A DNA stretch of 64,000 bases. Origin: Staphylococcus pragensis. Its GTDB lineage: Bacteria; Bacillota; Bacilli; Staphylococcales; Staphylococcaceae. Positions 30,876-40,733 of this stretch are shown here, piece by piece (position 1 is the stretch's first letter; the number at the start of each line of letters is the position of its first letter). Where the stretch lies: contig NZ_SRPJ01000004.1 of NCBI RefSeq assembly GCF_004785665.1, positions 1 to 64,000 on the forward strand, read 5' to 3'. The notes beneath the pieces were generated by a model. The model searched no databases and was not told the DNA's origin. It saw only the letters and a program-made list of their open reading frames with translations. The translations under genes were made by a program, and so were the position numbers.

Positions 30876-31946
30876 CTAAATAAAATCATATATAGTCATA
30901 TTTTGATAGGTGGCTTGTTCTAAATTTCCAACTGTTACGCCTATTAGGCGAATAGGTACGTCTGGATCTTTTAATTCATTATACAAATCATATGCCACAT
31001 TATAAATATCTGTCTCACTACTTACCATTTCTCTTAAACTGCGTTGTTTGGAGAATGTTTCATATTTATGTGTCTTAATTTTTACAGTCACAGTACTGCC
31101 AGATTTTTGCAGTTTAGCTAAGCGTTCTGCCGTCTTACTTGATAACTCCCACACTTTCTGTAGAATCTCATCATCATCATTCACGTCGGTCGAGAAGGTA
31201 CGCTCCGTACCTACAGATTTACGAATACGCGTCGCTTTAACTTCACTGTCATCGATGCCTCTCGCTTTATTGTATAAACCTCTTCCTTTTTTACCAAACC
31301 AACGAATTAATTCAAATTCTGATTTCTCATATAAATCTTTTCCAGTATAAATTTCATGTTCATGCATAATCTTTTTAGACGCTTTACCGACACCGGGAAA
31401 CTCTCCTATATCTAAATTCATAAGAATGTCATGCACATTATTATAATCTATAACCATCATGCCATTGGGCTTATTCATCCCACTGGCCAATTTAGCTAAA
31501 TACTTGTTATATGAGACACCCGCCGAAGAGGTTAACCCCGTTTTTTCGAAAATATCTCGACGAATAAAGGCAGCAATTTTAGAAGCTGGCATATCCGGTC
31601 TTACTAAATGAGTAATATCTAAATACGCTTCATCTAAAGCAAGTGGTTCAACTATATCTGTATAGCTTTTAAAAATACCCATAATTACTCCAGAAGCTTC
31701 ACGATAAGCATCAAAACGTGCTCTAACATAGTAACCATTAGGACATAATTTATGTGCTTGAGACATTGGCATGGCAGAATGAACCCCATATTTACGTGCC
31801 TCATAAGACGCTGTTGACACTACACCACGGTTGCTTGCTTTACCTCCTACAATTACAGGTTTTCCACGTAACTTAGGATTATCTCTCATTTCTACTTGTG
31901 CGTAAAAACAATCCATATCAATATGTACAATACGTCTTTCTGCCAT
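30876..31946 (-). CDS. dinB: DNA polymerase IV
   Basis: A 356-aa Y-family translesion polymerase. The active-site carboxylates are in [13 protein letters not shown] (Asp8, Asp10 region) and LDEAYLDIT (Asp-Glu). A helix-hairpin-helix ([14 protein letters not shown]) and a little-finger domain (about 240-350) complete the protein. It has no beta-clamp-binding tail longer than a few residues; the end (NMTIYDFI) is short. The start follows a run GGGGGG. Often SOS-controlled in other bacteria; no clear LexA site was seen. Confidence 0.95.
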   Translation of the reverse strand: MAERRIVHIDMDCFYAQVEMRDNPKLRGKPVIVGGKASNRGVVSTASYEARKYGVHSAMPMSQAHKLCPNGYYVRARFDAYREASGVIMGIFKSYTDIVEPLALDEAYLDITHLVRPDMPASKIAAFIRRDIFEKTGLTSSAGVSYNKYLAKLASGMNKPNGMMVIDYNNVHDILMNLDIGEFPGVGKASKKIMHEHEIYTGKDLYEKSEFELIRWFGKKGRGLYNKARGIDDSEVKATRIRKSVGTERTFSTDVNDDDEILQKVWELSSKTAERLAKLQKSGSTVTVKIKTHKYETFSKQRSLREMVSSETDIYNVAYDLYNELKDPDVPIRLIGVTVGNLEQATYQNMTIYDFI

Positions 31947-31984
31947 ATATGTCCCCCCCTTTTCCGAAAAATAAAAAATAAAAA

Positions 31985-32058
31985 AAGCCTCGATACAATT
32001 ATACTGCGTCTATGAGTAAAACTCATGAGATGTGCATAGTACGATTGTATGGAGACTT
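31985..32058 (-). terminator. Branched terminator
   Basis: Arms 31985-31999 and 32044-32058 form a 15-bp stem with one mismatch on the minus-strand transcript. Inside is a smaller hairpin (ATGAGT with ACTCAT). A run of T follows on the minus strand. It ends the DUF3267 gene at 32067. Confidence 0.75.
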
Positions 32059-32066
32059 AACTTATA

Positions 32067-32615
32067 TTACTCGTAATCATTCTGAGCTTGGAATGGTTGA
32101 TAGTGATACATAAATAAACCTTCATCAGTAGTCTGAACATATTTGAATTTATTAATTACCACGATACCGACTAAATATAAATCAAGTAAACAATAAGCTA
32201 TATGTATACTTAAAATGAAGATAATCGATGAGTAAGAATAAAAACTAAATAAAACCATTAATGCAGCAGTAATCATAATTACTGGGGCTAACATAATTGT
32301 ACAAAATTGCCATTTATTAAAGTACTTCTTCGAAATATGAATTAATAAAATTCCTTTTTTATATTTAAAATGAGGTTTCTCCCCTTTTGAGAAAACATAA
32401 AAAGAAAAACGATGAATAAATTCATGTATGCCTAGAACGATACCAAAGCCTAATATCCCAAAAACAATATTAGTTAAAAATGATTGTTCAATCACTCTAG
32501 TAAATGAGAAAGCCCATTTATAAGTTAGCAAAATTGCAAATAATATAACGACGATTTGTATGGCAATAAACTTCGACAAGTTTAATCGGTTGTGATTTAA
32601 ATCGATTTTATGCAC
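32067..32615 (-). CDS. DUF3267 membrane protein, putative zincin
   Basis: A 182-aa protein with four membrane helices (about 15-37, 42-60, 98-120 and 125-148). An HEFIH (HExxH) motif sits at about residue 64-68 at the start of a cytosolic or interfacial loop, a signature of zinc metalloproteases and of the DUF3267 family. A second acidic residue for the metal site (LLDLYLVG) may lie in the last helix. Whether it cleaves anything is unknown. It is monocistronic, between dinB and rlmCD. Confidence 0.75.
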   Translation of the reverse strand: MHKIDLNHNRLNLSKFIAIQIVVILFAILLTYKWAFSFTRVIEQSFLTNIVFGILGFGIVLGIHEFIHRFSFYVFSKGEKPHFKYKKGILLIHISKKYFNKWQFCTIMLAPVIMITAALMVLFSFYSYSSIIFILSIHIAYCLLDLYLVGIVVINKFKYVQTTDEGLFMYHYQPFQAQNDYE

Positions 32616-32787
32616 AATTATGACCCCCTATCCCTCTTAATTCATTCATAGTATACATGGACAAATAAAAGAAAAAAAGTATTTTTTATAAATTAAACAC
32701 TCTGTAATCTTTTCTTAATATTAATCAAACAAAATTGAATATGAATGAAAGATTAAACACTTCTAAAAGATAATATGTTATATATCA

Positions 32788-34149
32788 TTATTTTCTTTCA
32801 AACAAAGCAACTGTTTCAATGTGTGTTGTTTGAGGGAACATGTCCACTGGTGTAATCTCTTTTAAATCATAACTTGAGGCTAATATTTGTGCATCTCGTT
32901 GTTGTGTAGAAGGATTACAAGAAATATAAACAATACGTTTGGGATTAAGTGCTAGAAGTGTTTGTAAGAAAGTTTCATCGCATCCTTTTCGAGGAGGATC
33001 GACCATGACTACATCAGGTTTAATTCCTTGTTGTTTCCATTCTATAATGACTTCTTCAGCTTTCCCACAGACAAAAGTCGTATTATCAAGTCCGTTTAAA
33101 GTCGCATTTTGCTTCGCATCTTTAATTGCAGATGGAACGACTTCTACCCCATATACATGTTTAGCTACAGGCGCCATATATAATCCAATCGTACCGATGC
33201 CACAATAAGTATCAAGCACCGTTTCTTGACCGTTTAATTGCGCATACTCGATAGCTTTCCTGTATAATTTTTCCGTCTGACTTGAATTTATTTGATAGAA
33301 AGATTGATCACTGATTTTGAAGGTAATATCACTTAATGAATCAATAATTTTATCTTTCCCATATAATGTAATGGATTGTTGTCCCATAATCACGTTTGAA
33401 TGGCTATCATTAATATTCTGTTTAATACTCGTAATGTTCGGAAATGTTTGAGTTAATTGTTCAACTAATAATTGTGCCTGTTTAAATTTAGAACCGTTAG
33501 TTACAAAAATAACCATTATTTCATCTGTATAATGACCAGTACGAACAACTAAATGTCTTAATAGTCCTTTCTTAGTACGCTCATTATAAATGCTTATATT
33601 GAATTCATTAAGCCACTTTTTAACATGATTCATAATTTCTTGATGTTGATGATCTTGAATCAAACAACTGTTCATATCAATGATGTCATGGCTTCTTTGA
33701 CGATAATATCCCATGATAGTGTGATGATCCTTATCCTTACCTACAGGTAATTGTGATTTATTTCTATAACGCCAAGGATTTTCCATACCTATCGTGTCAT
33801 TAATTAATGTTTCATTAAACTGTGCTTTTCTATGGAAAAGATTGACGACTTGCTCTTTTTTCATAGCGAGTTGTGCTTCATATGTCATATGTTGTAATTG
33901 ACATCCTCCACATTTCCAATAATATTTACAAGGAGGTTCAACTCTGTCTTCGCTCGCTTTTTTGACTTCAAGCAATTTTCCAATAGCGAAATTCTTCTTT
34001 ACTTTAATCACTTTAAATTCTATTTCCTCATCAATGAGGGCATTAGGAATAAATACAGGATAGCGGTCAAATTTTACTACGCCATGACCTTCATGCGTTA
34101 AATCAACTACATGTCCCTGTTTAATATCATTCTTATTTAATGCTTCCAC
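32788..34149 (-). CDS. rlmCD: 23S rRNA (uracil-5-)-methyltransferase RlmCD type
   Basis: A 453-aa RumA/TrmA-family methyltransferase that makes 5-methyluridine in 23S rRNA. The N-terminal TRAM domain (about 1-60) is followed by Fe-S cysteines (PPCKYYWKCGGCQLQHM), a Rossmann domain with LDTYCGIGTIGLYM, and the catalytic segments DPPRKGCD and VYISCNPSTQQRD with the nucleophilic Cys. Gram-positive members of this kind methylate both U747 and U1939; staphylococci also carry a related gene, so the exact target is inferred. It is downstream of dagK, from which it is separated by a terminator. Confidence 0.9.
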   Translation of the reverse strand: MEALNKNDIKQGHVVDLTHEGHGVVKFDRYPVFIPNALIDEEIEFKVIKVKKNFAIGKLLEVKKASEDRVEPPCKYYWKCGGCQLQHMTYEAQLAMKKEQVVNLFHRKAQFNETLINDTIGMENPWRYRNKSQLPVGKDKDHHTIMGYYRQRSHDIIDMNSCLIQDHQHQEIMNHVKKWLNEFNISIYNERTKKGLLRHLVVRTGHYTDEIMVIFVTNGSKFKQAQLLVEQLTQTFPNITSIKQNINDSHSNVIMGQQSITLYGKDKIIDSLSDITFKISDQSFYQINSSQTEKLYRKAIEYAQLNGQETVLDTYCGIGTIGLYMAPVAKHVYGVEVVPSAIKDAKQNATLNGLDNTTFVCGKAEEVIIEWKQQGIKPDVVMVDPPRKGCDETFLQTLLALNPKRIVYISCNPSTQQRDAQILASSYDLKEITPVDMFPQTTHIETVALFERK

Positions 34150-34170
34150 CTTTTTTCACCCCACATGAAA

Positions 34171-34240
34171 AAGAGGTTTGAGTAGCTTAATGTAGGCGAT
34201 GATACTTCCCCTATGTCGTCAAACTATGACTCAACCTCTT
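34171..34240 (-). terminator. dagK terminator
   Basis: Arms 34171-34183 (AAGAGGTTTGAGT) and 34229-34240 (ACTCAACCTCTT) pair with one bulge; TTTTTC follows on the minus strand. The loop is 45 bases. The AGAGGTTGAG arm resembles that at 7337-7398. Confidence 0.7.
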
Positions 34241-34304
34241 CTTATTATTCATTAAAATATTTAATTTCAATTGTATATCATTATTTTTTTGAATTAACTT
34301 AATG

Positions 34305-35237
34305 CTACATGCTATCTTGTTGATCTTCAGTTAACTCCTCATTATGAATATCTTTAGGTGTACATACTTCGATATGTCGTTTTAAATTTAAGAAATTAGC
34401 TGGCAATTTACCACCATATTCTCCATCTACATTTAATTGCATTTCTGTATATGAAGATATATTGATAGATTTCGCTTTTTCATAAATCACTTTCGGATGT
34501 TTCGTATGTTCCCCTCGTGATGCTAATGTCATGATATGTCCTAGTTCTGCTAGATTAGCTTTTTCGACAATAATTAAAGTAAAATGCCCATCGTCTAGCT
34601 TAGCGTCTGGCACTAACTTTTCAAAGCCAGCCATAGAATTAGTTAACCCTAATAGAAATAATAGTGCTTCACCTTGGAAGACATTATCATCATATTCAAT
34701 TCTTAAATCGACTGCTTTCATTTGAGGTAACATTTCGAAACCTTTAATGTAATAAGCAAATGGTCCCACAATTGATTTCAAACGACTTGGCGTTTCATAA
34801 GAGACTTGAGTTAATTGCCCTCCTGCTGCCAAGTTGATAAAATAGCGATTATTCATCTTACCAATGTCTACTTTAGTTGTATGGTTATCAATAATAACAT
34901 CGACAGCTCCCATAATATCATTAGGTAAGTGTAAAGCGCGACCAAAATCATTTACAGTCCCCATAGGAATAATACCTAGTTTAGGGCGATTAGGTCGTTC
35001 TGCGATACCATTTACTACTTCATTAAGCGTGCCATCGCCACCAGCTGCAATAAGAATATCATAATTTTGTTTAAGTGCACGTTCAGCTTCAAGCGTTGCA
35101 TCCCCTTCTCTTTCGGTAGCATAGGCACTTGTTTCATAACCTGCACGTTCTAATTTTATTAACACATCTGGTAAAGTACGTTTAAATAATTCTTTGCCAG
35201 ATGTTGGATTATAGATGATTCTTGCACGTTTTCTCAT
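34305..35237 (-). CDS. dagK: Diacylglycerol kinase DgkB/DagK
   Basis: A 310-aa soluble lipid kinase that returns diacylglycerol, released during lipoteichoic acid synthesis, to phosphatidic acid. The nucleotide-binding motif is AAGGDGTLNEVVNG, the N-terminal domain starts with YNPTSGKE, and the GTVNDFGRAL segment follows. Asp and Glu residues near KLDDGHFTL complete the active site. Length agrees with the 315-aa S. aureus DgkB. The start follows AGAGGGATAATTT. Confidence 0.94.
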   Translation of the reverse strand: MRKRARIIYNPTSGKELFKRTLPDVLIKLERAGYETSAYATEREGDATLEAERALKQNYDILIAAGGDGTLNEVVNGIAERPNRPKLGIIPMGTVNDFGRALHLPNDIMGAVDVIIDNHTTKVDIGKMNNRYFINLAAGGQLTQVSYETPSRLKSIVGPFAYYIKGFEMLPQMKAVDLRIEYDDNVFQGEALLFLLGLTNSMAGFEKLVPDAKLDDGHFTLIIVEKANLAELGHIMTLASRGEHTKHPKVIYEKAKSINISSYTEMQLNVDGEYGGKLPANFLNLKRHIEVCTPKDIHNEELTEDQQDSM

Positions 35238-35441
35238 AAATTATCCCTCTACTTTTTATACATACACTTATATTAAATGATTTATGAGCGAGTTAAAAGT
35301 ATTTCAATCGATAAACTTCATTTATGATACAAAAATAATTGGGTCACAATATAAACATATTTAGTTTCTTCACGTTAGCCTGTATTAAGTACTCAATACT
35401 AAGTTTAGTTAAATTGGGTGAATCGTTCTTCAAATACAAAG

Positions 35442-35478
35442 TAAGCCTGAGACACATCCTATTGTTGTCCCAGGCTTA
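35442..35478 (-). terminator. gatB terminator
   Basis: TAAGCCTGAGACA (35442-35454) and TGTCCCAGGCTTA (35466-35478) pair fully on the minus strand using one G-U pair that would be A-C on the plus strand. It belongs to the same stem family as 853-882, 46974-47000 and 58847-58876. Confidence 0.75.
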
Positions 35479-35503
35479 TCAAAATTTAAAAATTCAATTA
35501 GAA

Positions 35504-36931
35504 TTATCGTTTGTCTAATTCTTGTTTTAAGATTTGGTTTACTTTTTGAGGGTTTGCTTGACCTTTAGAAGCTTTCATAATTTGACCAACTAAGAAGCCC
35601 ATCGCTTTGCCCTTACCGTTTTTGTAGTCTTCAACTGATTGTGGATTATTGTCTAACGCTTCAGTTACAAATTGAGTTAAAGTAGCCTCATCTGAAATTT
35701 GTACTAAACCTTTATCTTCCATGATTTTTTTAGCATCTCCACCATTTTCAGCTAATTCTGGGAAGACTTTCTTAGCAATTTTACTGCTCATTGTGCCATC
35801 TTCAATAAGTTTAATCATTCCTGCTAAGTTTTCAGGTGTTAATTTAGTATCTTCTAAATCAACTTGGTTTTTATTAAGATACTCATTCACGCCGCCCATT
35901 AACCAGTTAGAAGTTAATTTAACATCAGCACCGTGCTCAATTGCACCTTCAAAGAAGTCTGACATTTCTTTTGTAAGTGTTAATACATGCGCATCGTATT
36001 CAGGTAAACCTAATTCGTTTACATACTTCGCTTTACGTTCGTCTGGTAATTCTGGAATAGTTTGACGTACACGTTCTTTCCACTCGTCATCAACGTATAA
36101 AGGTACGATATCTGGTTCTGGGAAGTAACGATAGTCATCTGATCCTTCTTTAACACGCATAAGAATTGTTTTACCAGTAGATTCGTCGAAACGACGTGTT
36201 TCTTGTCCGATTGTTCCGCCATTTAGTAATTCTTCTTCTTGACGTTTTTCTTCATATTCTAAACCTTTTCTTACATAGTTAAATGAGTTAAGGTTTTTTA
36301 ATTCAGTTTTAGTACCGAATTCTTTTTGACCATATGGACGTAATGAAATGTTGGCATCACAACGTAGTGAACCTTCTTCCATTTTACAGTCAGATACGCC
36401 AGTGTATTGAATGATTGAACGTAATTTTTCTAAGTAAGCATATGCTTCTTTTGGTGAACGAATATCTGGTTCAGATACGATTTCGATTAATGGTGTACCT
36501 TGACGGTTTAAGTCAACTAAAGAGTAACCATCTTTATGTGTTGATTTACCAGCATCTTCTTCCATGTGAAGACGAGTAATACCAATACGTTTAGTTTCAC
36601 CATCTACTTCAATATCAATATATCCATTTTCACCAATTGGTTGGTCAAATTGAGAAATTTGATAAGCCTTTGGATTATCTGGATAGAAATAGTTTTTACG
36701 GTCAAATTTAGAATGTGTCGCAATATCCATGTTAAGTGCCATTGATGCGCGCATAGCCCAGTCTACAGCACGTCTATTTACAACTGGTAAAACACCTGGA
36801 TATGCTAAATCAATAACATTAGTATTTGAGTTAGGTTCAGCTCCAAAGTGTGCTGGTGATGGAGAGAACATTTTTGAGTCTGTTTTTAACTCTACGTGAA
36901 CTTCAAGTCCGATAACTGTTTCAAAATGCAT
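35504..36931 (-). CDS. gatB: Asp-tRNA(Asn)/Glu-tRNA(Gln) amidotransferase subunit B
   Basis: A 475-aa GatB. It binds the misacylated tRNA and activates its side-chain carboxylate before amide transfer. The N-terminal cradle domain contains [11 protein letters not shown], the [11 protein letters not shown] signature and [14 protein letters not shown]. The C-terminal helical and YqeY-like domains follow (about 295-475). I set the start at ATG 36931 behind AAGGAGTGG, matching S. aureus. It is the last gene of gatCAB and is followed by a directional hairpin. Confidence 0.97.
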   Translation of the reverse strand: MHFETVIGLEVHVELKTDSKMFSPSPAHFGAEPNSNTNVIDLAYPGVLPVVNRRAVDWAMRASMALNMDIATHSKFDRKNYFYPDNPKAYQISQFDQPIGENGYIDIEVDGETKRIGITRLHMEEDAGKSTHKDGYSLVDLNRQGTPLIEIVSEPDIRSPKEAYAYLEKLRSIIQYTGVSDCKMEEGSLRCDANISLRPYGQKEFGTKTELKNLNSFNYVRKGLEYEEKRQEEELLNGGTIGQETRRFDESTGKTILMRVKEGSDDYRYFPEPDIVPLYVDDEWKERVRQTIPELPDERKAKYVNELGLPEYDAHVLTLTKEMSDFFEGAIEHGADVKLTSNWLMGGVNEYLNKNQVDLEDTKLTPENLAGMIKLIEDGTMSSKIAKKVFPELAENGGDAKKIMEDKGLVQISDEATLTQFVTEALDNNPQSVEDYKNGKGKAMGFLVGQIMKASKGQANPQKVNQILKQELDKR

Positions 36932-36943
36932 TATTTCCACTCC

Positions 36944-38401
36944 TTATAAATTTTCGTATGCGTCATGTAAGTTGAATTGTGTTTCATATTGATATGCCAC
37001 ACGATATAACGTCTTTTCATCAAAAGGTTTACCGATGAATTGTAAGCCAATTGGGCGTCCGTTTGATTGTCCACAAGGAACAGAAATACCTGGTAAACCA
37101 GCTAAGTTAACAGGTGTAGTTAATAAGTCATTAGCGTACATAGTTAAAGGATCATCAATTTCATCGCCTAAGTTGAACGCAGTTGTTGGAGCAGTAGGAC
37201 CTACTACAACATCATAATCTTCAAATACTTTATCAAAGTCATTTTTAATTAATGTTCTTACTTTTTGAGATTTTTTATAGTACGCATCATAGTAACCAGA
37301 ACTTAAGGCAAATGTACCTAAGAAGATACGACGTTTTACTTCATCGCCAAATCCTTCTGATCTAGACATTTTGTATAATTCTTCTAACGTTTGAGCTTCT
37401 TTAGAGTGGTAACCATATCTAATACCATCAAAACGAGCTAAGTTAGCTGATGCTTCAGATGATGCGATAACATAATATGAAGGAATACCATATTTAGTAT
37501 TTGGTAATGACACTTCTTCTACTTCAGCGCCTAAAGATTTCAATGTTTCTACAGCATTTTTAACTGCTTCTTTAACTTCTTCACTTACACCTTCACCTAA
37601 ATATTCTTTAGGTAGTGCAACTTTAAGTCCTTTAATATCTTTACCGATTTCAGAAGTGAAATCTACATCGTCAACTGGTGCACTAGTAGAATCATGTTCA
37701 TCTACACCAGCAATAGCTTCTAACACTAAAGCATTATCTTTTACATTACGTGTGATTGGACCAATTTGGTCTAATGAAGAAGCGAATGCTACAAGACCGA
37801 AACGTGATACACGACCATATGTAGGTTTCATACCTACTACACCACAGTATGCTGCAGGTTGTCTGATTGAACCACCTGTGTCTGAACCTAAACTAAATGG
37901 TACTAAACCAGCTGCAACTGCTGCTGCAGAACCACCTGAAGAACCACCTGGTACTGCTGTGTGATCAAATGGGTTAACTGTTTTTTTGAAGTAAGATGTT
38001 TCTGTTGAACCACCCATTGCAAATTCATCCATGTTTAATTTACCAATTAACACGGCATTTTCATTATTTAATTTGTTCATTACAGTAGATTCATAGATAG
38101 GTACAAAGCCTTCTAACATTTTACTAGCACATGTTGTTTCTACATCTTTAGTAATAATGTTATCTTTGATACCCATTGGAATACCGAATAATTTACCTTC
38201 GATTTGTCCTTTAGCTTGCAACTCATCTAACTCTTCAGCTTTTTTGATTGCATTTTCTTTATCTAAAGCTAAAAATGATTTAACTGTAGGATCAGTTTCT
38301 TCAATTGCATCATAAATATCTCTAACAATTTCAGAAGGTTTGATCTCGTTGTTTTTAATCATTTCTGATAATTTTTCAACTGATTCATAGCGAATACTCA
38401 T
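36944..38401 (-). CDS. gatA: Asp-tRNA(Asn)/Glu-tRNA(Gln) amidotransferase subunit A
   Basis: A 485-aa amidase-signature enzyme that hydrolyses glutamine to feed ammonia to GatB. The Ser-cis-Ser-Lys triad is Lys79 (GIKDN), Ser154 ([10 protein letters not shown]) and Ser178 ([10 protein letters not shown]), the positions known in S. aureus GatCAB. It begins one base after the gatC stop codon and is followed by gatB after 12 bases. Confidence 0.97.
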   Translation of the reverse strand: MSIRYESVEKLSEMIKNNEIKPSEIVRDIYDAIEETDPTVKSFLALDKENAIKKAEELDELQAKGQIEGKLFGIPMGIKDNIITKDVETTCASKMLEGFVPIYESTVMNKLNNENAVLIGKLNMDEFAMGGSTETSYFKKTVNPFDHTAVPGGSSGGSAAAVAAGLVPFSLGSDTGGSIRQPAAYCGVVGMKPTYGRVSRFGLVAFASSLDQIGPITRNVKDNALVLEAIAGVDEHDSTSAPVDDVDFTSEIGKDIKGLKVALPKEYLGEGVSEEVKEAVKNAVETLKSLGAEVEEVSLPNTKYGIPSYYVIASSEASANLARFDGIRYGYHSKEAQTLEELYKMSRSEGFGDEVKRRIFLGTFALSSGYYDAYYKKSQKVRTLIKNDFDKVFEDYDVVVGPTAPTTAFNLGDEIDDPLTMYANDLLTTPVNLAGLPGISVPCGQSNGRPIGLQFIGKPFDEKTLYRVAYQYETQFNLHDAYENL

Positions 38402-38402
38402 C

Positions 38403-38705
38403 TTAAGCGTCCTCCTCGTTCATGATAGCTGGTACTTTAAATTGACCATCTTCTGTTTCTTTAGCATTCTTTAATGCAAGTTCTTGAGGAATGCCCTCGA
38501 TAGCTTTGTCATCACGTAACACATTTTGTAAGTCTAATACATGATAAGTTGGCTCAACACCCTCTGTATCAGCTGTGTCATTTTGTTTCGCAAAATCTAA
38601 GATACTTTCAAGCGTATTAGCCATAATTTCTGTTTCTTCTTCAGAAATTTGAAGTCTTGCTAAATGTGCTATATGTTCAACTTCTTCGCGTGTAACTTTA
38701 GTCAT
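38403..38705 (-). CDS. gatC: Asp-tRNA(Asn)/Glu-tRNA(Gln) amidotransferase subunit C
   Basis: A 100-aa helical GatC that wraps around GatA and GatB and stabilises the complex. The motifs [16 protein letters not shown] and LESILDFA match the family. It is the first gene of gatCAB, starting behind GGAGGCTTTTTAATT. The enzyme provides Gln-tRNA(Gln) in organisms, like this one, that lack glutaminyl-tRNA synthetase. Confidence 0.95.
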   Translation of the reverse strand: MTKVTREEVEHIAHLARLQISEEETEIMANTLESILDFAKQNDTADTEGVEPTYHVLDLQNVLRDDKAIEGIPQELALKNAKETEDGQFKVPAIMNEEDA

Positions 38706-39137
38706 TAATTAAAAAGCCTCCTTATTACTCATTCATCATAAAATTGTATCAAATTTTGAATGAAAAATCTAAATATTTATCATAATTCTTATTGGTATAG
38801 TGCTTAATCTCGCTTTTTTTAATCTTAACTAAATCTATTACTACTCCTTTATGTAACTTAATCAAAATAAAAATATTATTAAAAAGTTTAAGTCATAAAA
38901 AATATGCAATTAAAGTATAAACATTCAGTAATAATATTTTTATTAAGAAAACGCTTACTAACTAATTATTAAGGCTATTTTTAACACTTAATATAAAATA
39001 ATACTTCTCTCAAGTATTCAATATAATGTATAATATTACATGTAACTAATTTAATTTGTAAGTACAGTTATTTCTAATCTATTAAAACAAATTAATTTAG
39101 GAATATTTACCTAAAAAGAAAAAGAGGAGGTATAAAG
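38706..39137. other. Divergent intergenic region between gatC and putP
   Basis: A 432-base, very AT-rich stretch with no supportable gene. It must hold the gatCAB promoter (minus strand) and the putP promoter (plus strand). TATAAT occurs at about 39022-39034 in a repeated form, without a good -35. A catabolite-control-like site lies at 38945-38961. There is no T-box or other recognisable leader before gatC. Confidence 0.5.
38945..38961. promoter_or_regulatory. Possible cre site upstream of putP
   Basis: AAGAAAACGCTTACTAA differs from the CcpA cre consensus (WTGNAARCGNWWWCAWW) at two positions. It lies 177 bases upstream of putP, distant for direct repression. Proline use is under carbon control in staphylococci, which makes the site plausible, not proven. 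Confidence 0.3.
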
Positions 39138-40674
39138 ATGTTTACTTTGGGAGCAAGTTTAAGCAGTCATGTTAACACTGATTGGCAAACTTATATCATG
39201 ATTGCGATTTACTTTATTATTTTATTAGTTATTGGCTACTATGGCTATAAACAAGCTACAGGAAATTTAAGTGAATATATGTTAGGCGGGAGAAGTATAG
39301 GCCCCTACATTACTGCATTATCTGCAGGTGCTTCTGATATGAGTGGTTATGATTATGGGATTACCAGGTTCAGTTTATAGCACTGGTCTATCAGCTATAT
39401 GGATTACTATTGGTCTTACACTTGGTGCTTATATTAACTATTTCGTTGTCGCACCACGTTTAAGAGTGTATACAGAAATCGCTGGAGATGCTATCACGCT
39501 TCCAGACTTTTTTAAAAATCGTTTAAATGATAAACAAAATATTATTAAAATCATTTCTGGTCTTATCATTGTCGTGTTCTTTACTTTATATACACATTCC
39601 GGTTTTGTTTCAGGAGGTAAATTATTCGAAAGTGCATTTGGACTAAACTATCATTTCGGATTAATCTTAGTAGCGGTAATCGTCATACTTTATACCTTCT
39701 TCGGAGGATATTTAGCTGTATCTATCACTGACTTTTTCCAAGGGGTAATCATGTTAATCGCAATGGTAATGGTGCCTATAGTGGCTATGATGCAACTCAA
39801 TGGTTGGGATACGTTTCATCGTGTTGCCGAAATGAAACCAACAAATATGGATTTATTTAAAGGAACTACATTTTTAGGTATCATTTCGCTTTTTGCATGG
39901 GGGCTTGGTTATTTTGGACAACCTCATATTATCGTTCGATTTATGTCTATTAAATCACATAAGTTATTACCAAAAGCACGTCGTCTAGGTATTAGCTGGA
40001 TGGCTGTAGGTCTTTTAGGGGCAGTAGGTGTTGGATTAACAGGTATTGCTTTTATTTCTGATAACCATATTAAGATGGAAGATCCTGAAACTTTATTTAT
40101 CATTATGAGTCAAATTTTATTCCATCCATTAGTTGGTGGGTTCTTACTAGCAGCTATCCTTGCTGCAATTATGAGCACAATTTCATCTCAACTCTTAGTT
40201 ACTTCAAGTTCGTTAACTGAAGACTTTTATAAATTAATACGTGGTGAAGAACGTGCAAAAACGCATCAGAGAGAATTCGTATTGGTGGGCCGTTTATCTG
40301 TATTAGCAGTAGCAATTGTAGCAATGGCAATTGCTTGGTCTCCAAACGATACAATACTTAACTTAGTTGGTAATGCCTGGGCAGGCTTCGGTGCTTCATT
40401 CAGTCCACTCGTTTTATTCTCTTTATATTGGAAGAAGTTAACACGTGCTGGTGCTGTAAGTGGTATGGTCGCCGGGGCGCTGGTTGTAATTGTTTGGATT
40501 GTATGGATTAAACCTTTAGCTAATATCAATGAATTATTCGGTATGTATGAAATCATTCCTGGTTTCTTAGCAAGTGTCATCGTAACATATGTTGTGAGCT
40601 TATTAACTCAATCACCTGGTGAATTTGTAAAACATGATTTAGATAAGGTTAAATCTATCGTACGAGAAAAGTAA
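39138..40674 (+). pseudogene. putP: Proline/sodium symporter PutP, frameshifted
   Basis: The complete gene would encode about 511 residues of a 13-helix sodium/proline symporter. The first part (39138-39380 frame) reads through SAGASDMSG. The homologous reading then continues in another frame from about 39349 with [19 protein letters not shown] to 40674. Expected family sequence is DMSGWMIMGLPG: the observed bases AGTGGTTATGATT lack two G expected in AGTGGTTGGATGATT, so two bases of the Trp71 codon are missing. The first frame stops at 39378. No slippery sequence is visible, so a mutation or a sequencing/assembly error is likelier than programmed shifting. The ATG follows AGAGGAGG. The rest of the gene is undamaged, which suggests a recent event. 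Confidence 0.88.
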
Positions 40675-40692
40675 ATATTCTTAGACTAAATA

Positions 40693-40728
40693 ATAGCCAT
40701 AGAAAGAAGAAACTCTTTCTATGGCTAT
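40693..40728. terminator. Bidirectional terminator of putP and camS
   Basis: ATAGCCATAGAAAGA (40693-40707) pairs perfectly with TCTTTCTATGGCTAT (40714-40728). It lies between convergent genes. Confidence 0.85.
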
Positions 40729-40733
40729 TCCTA

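Noticed and set aside
38706-39137. T-box or riboswitch leader before gatC
   Set aside because: No specifier-loop, AGTA-I or T-box sequence (TGGNACCGCG) occurs. The region is plain AT-rich DNA.
39343-39380. Programmed frameshift in putP
   Set aside because: No slippery heptamer, downstream pseudoknot or internal Shine-Dalgarno sequence is visible, and the family does not use frameshifting. A deletion or error is simpler.
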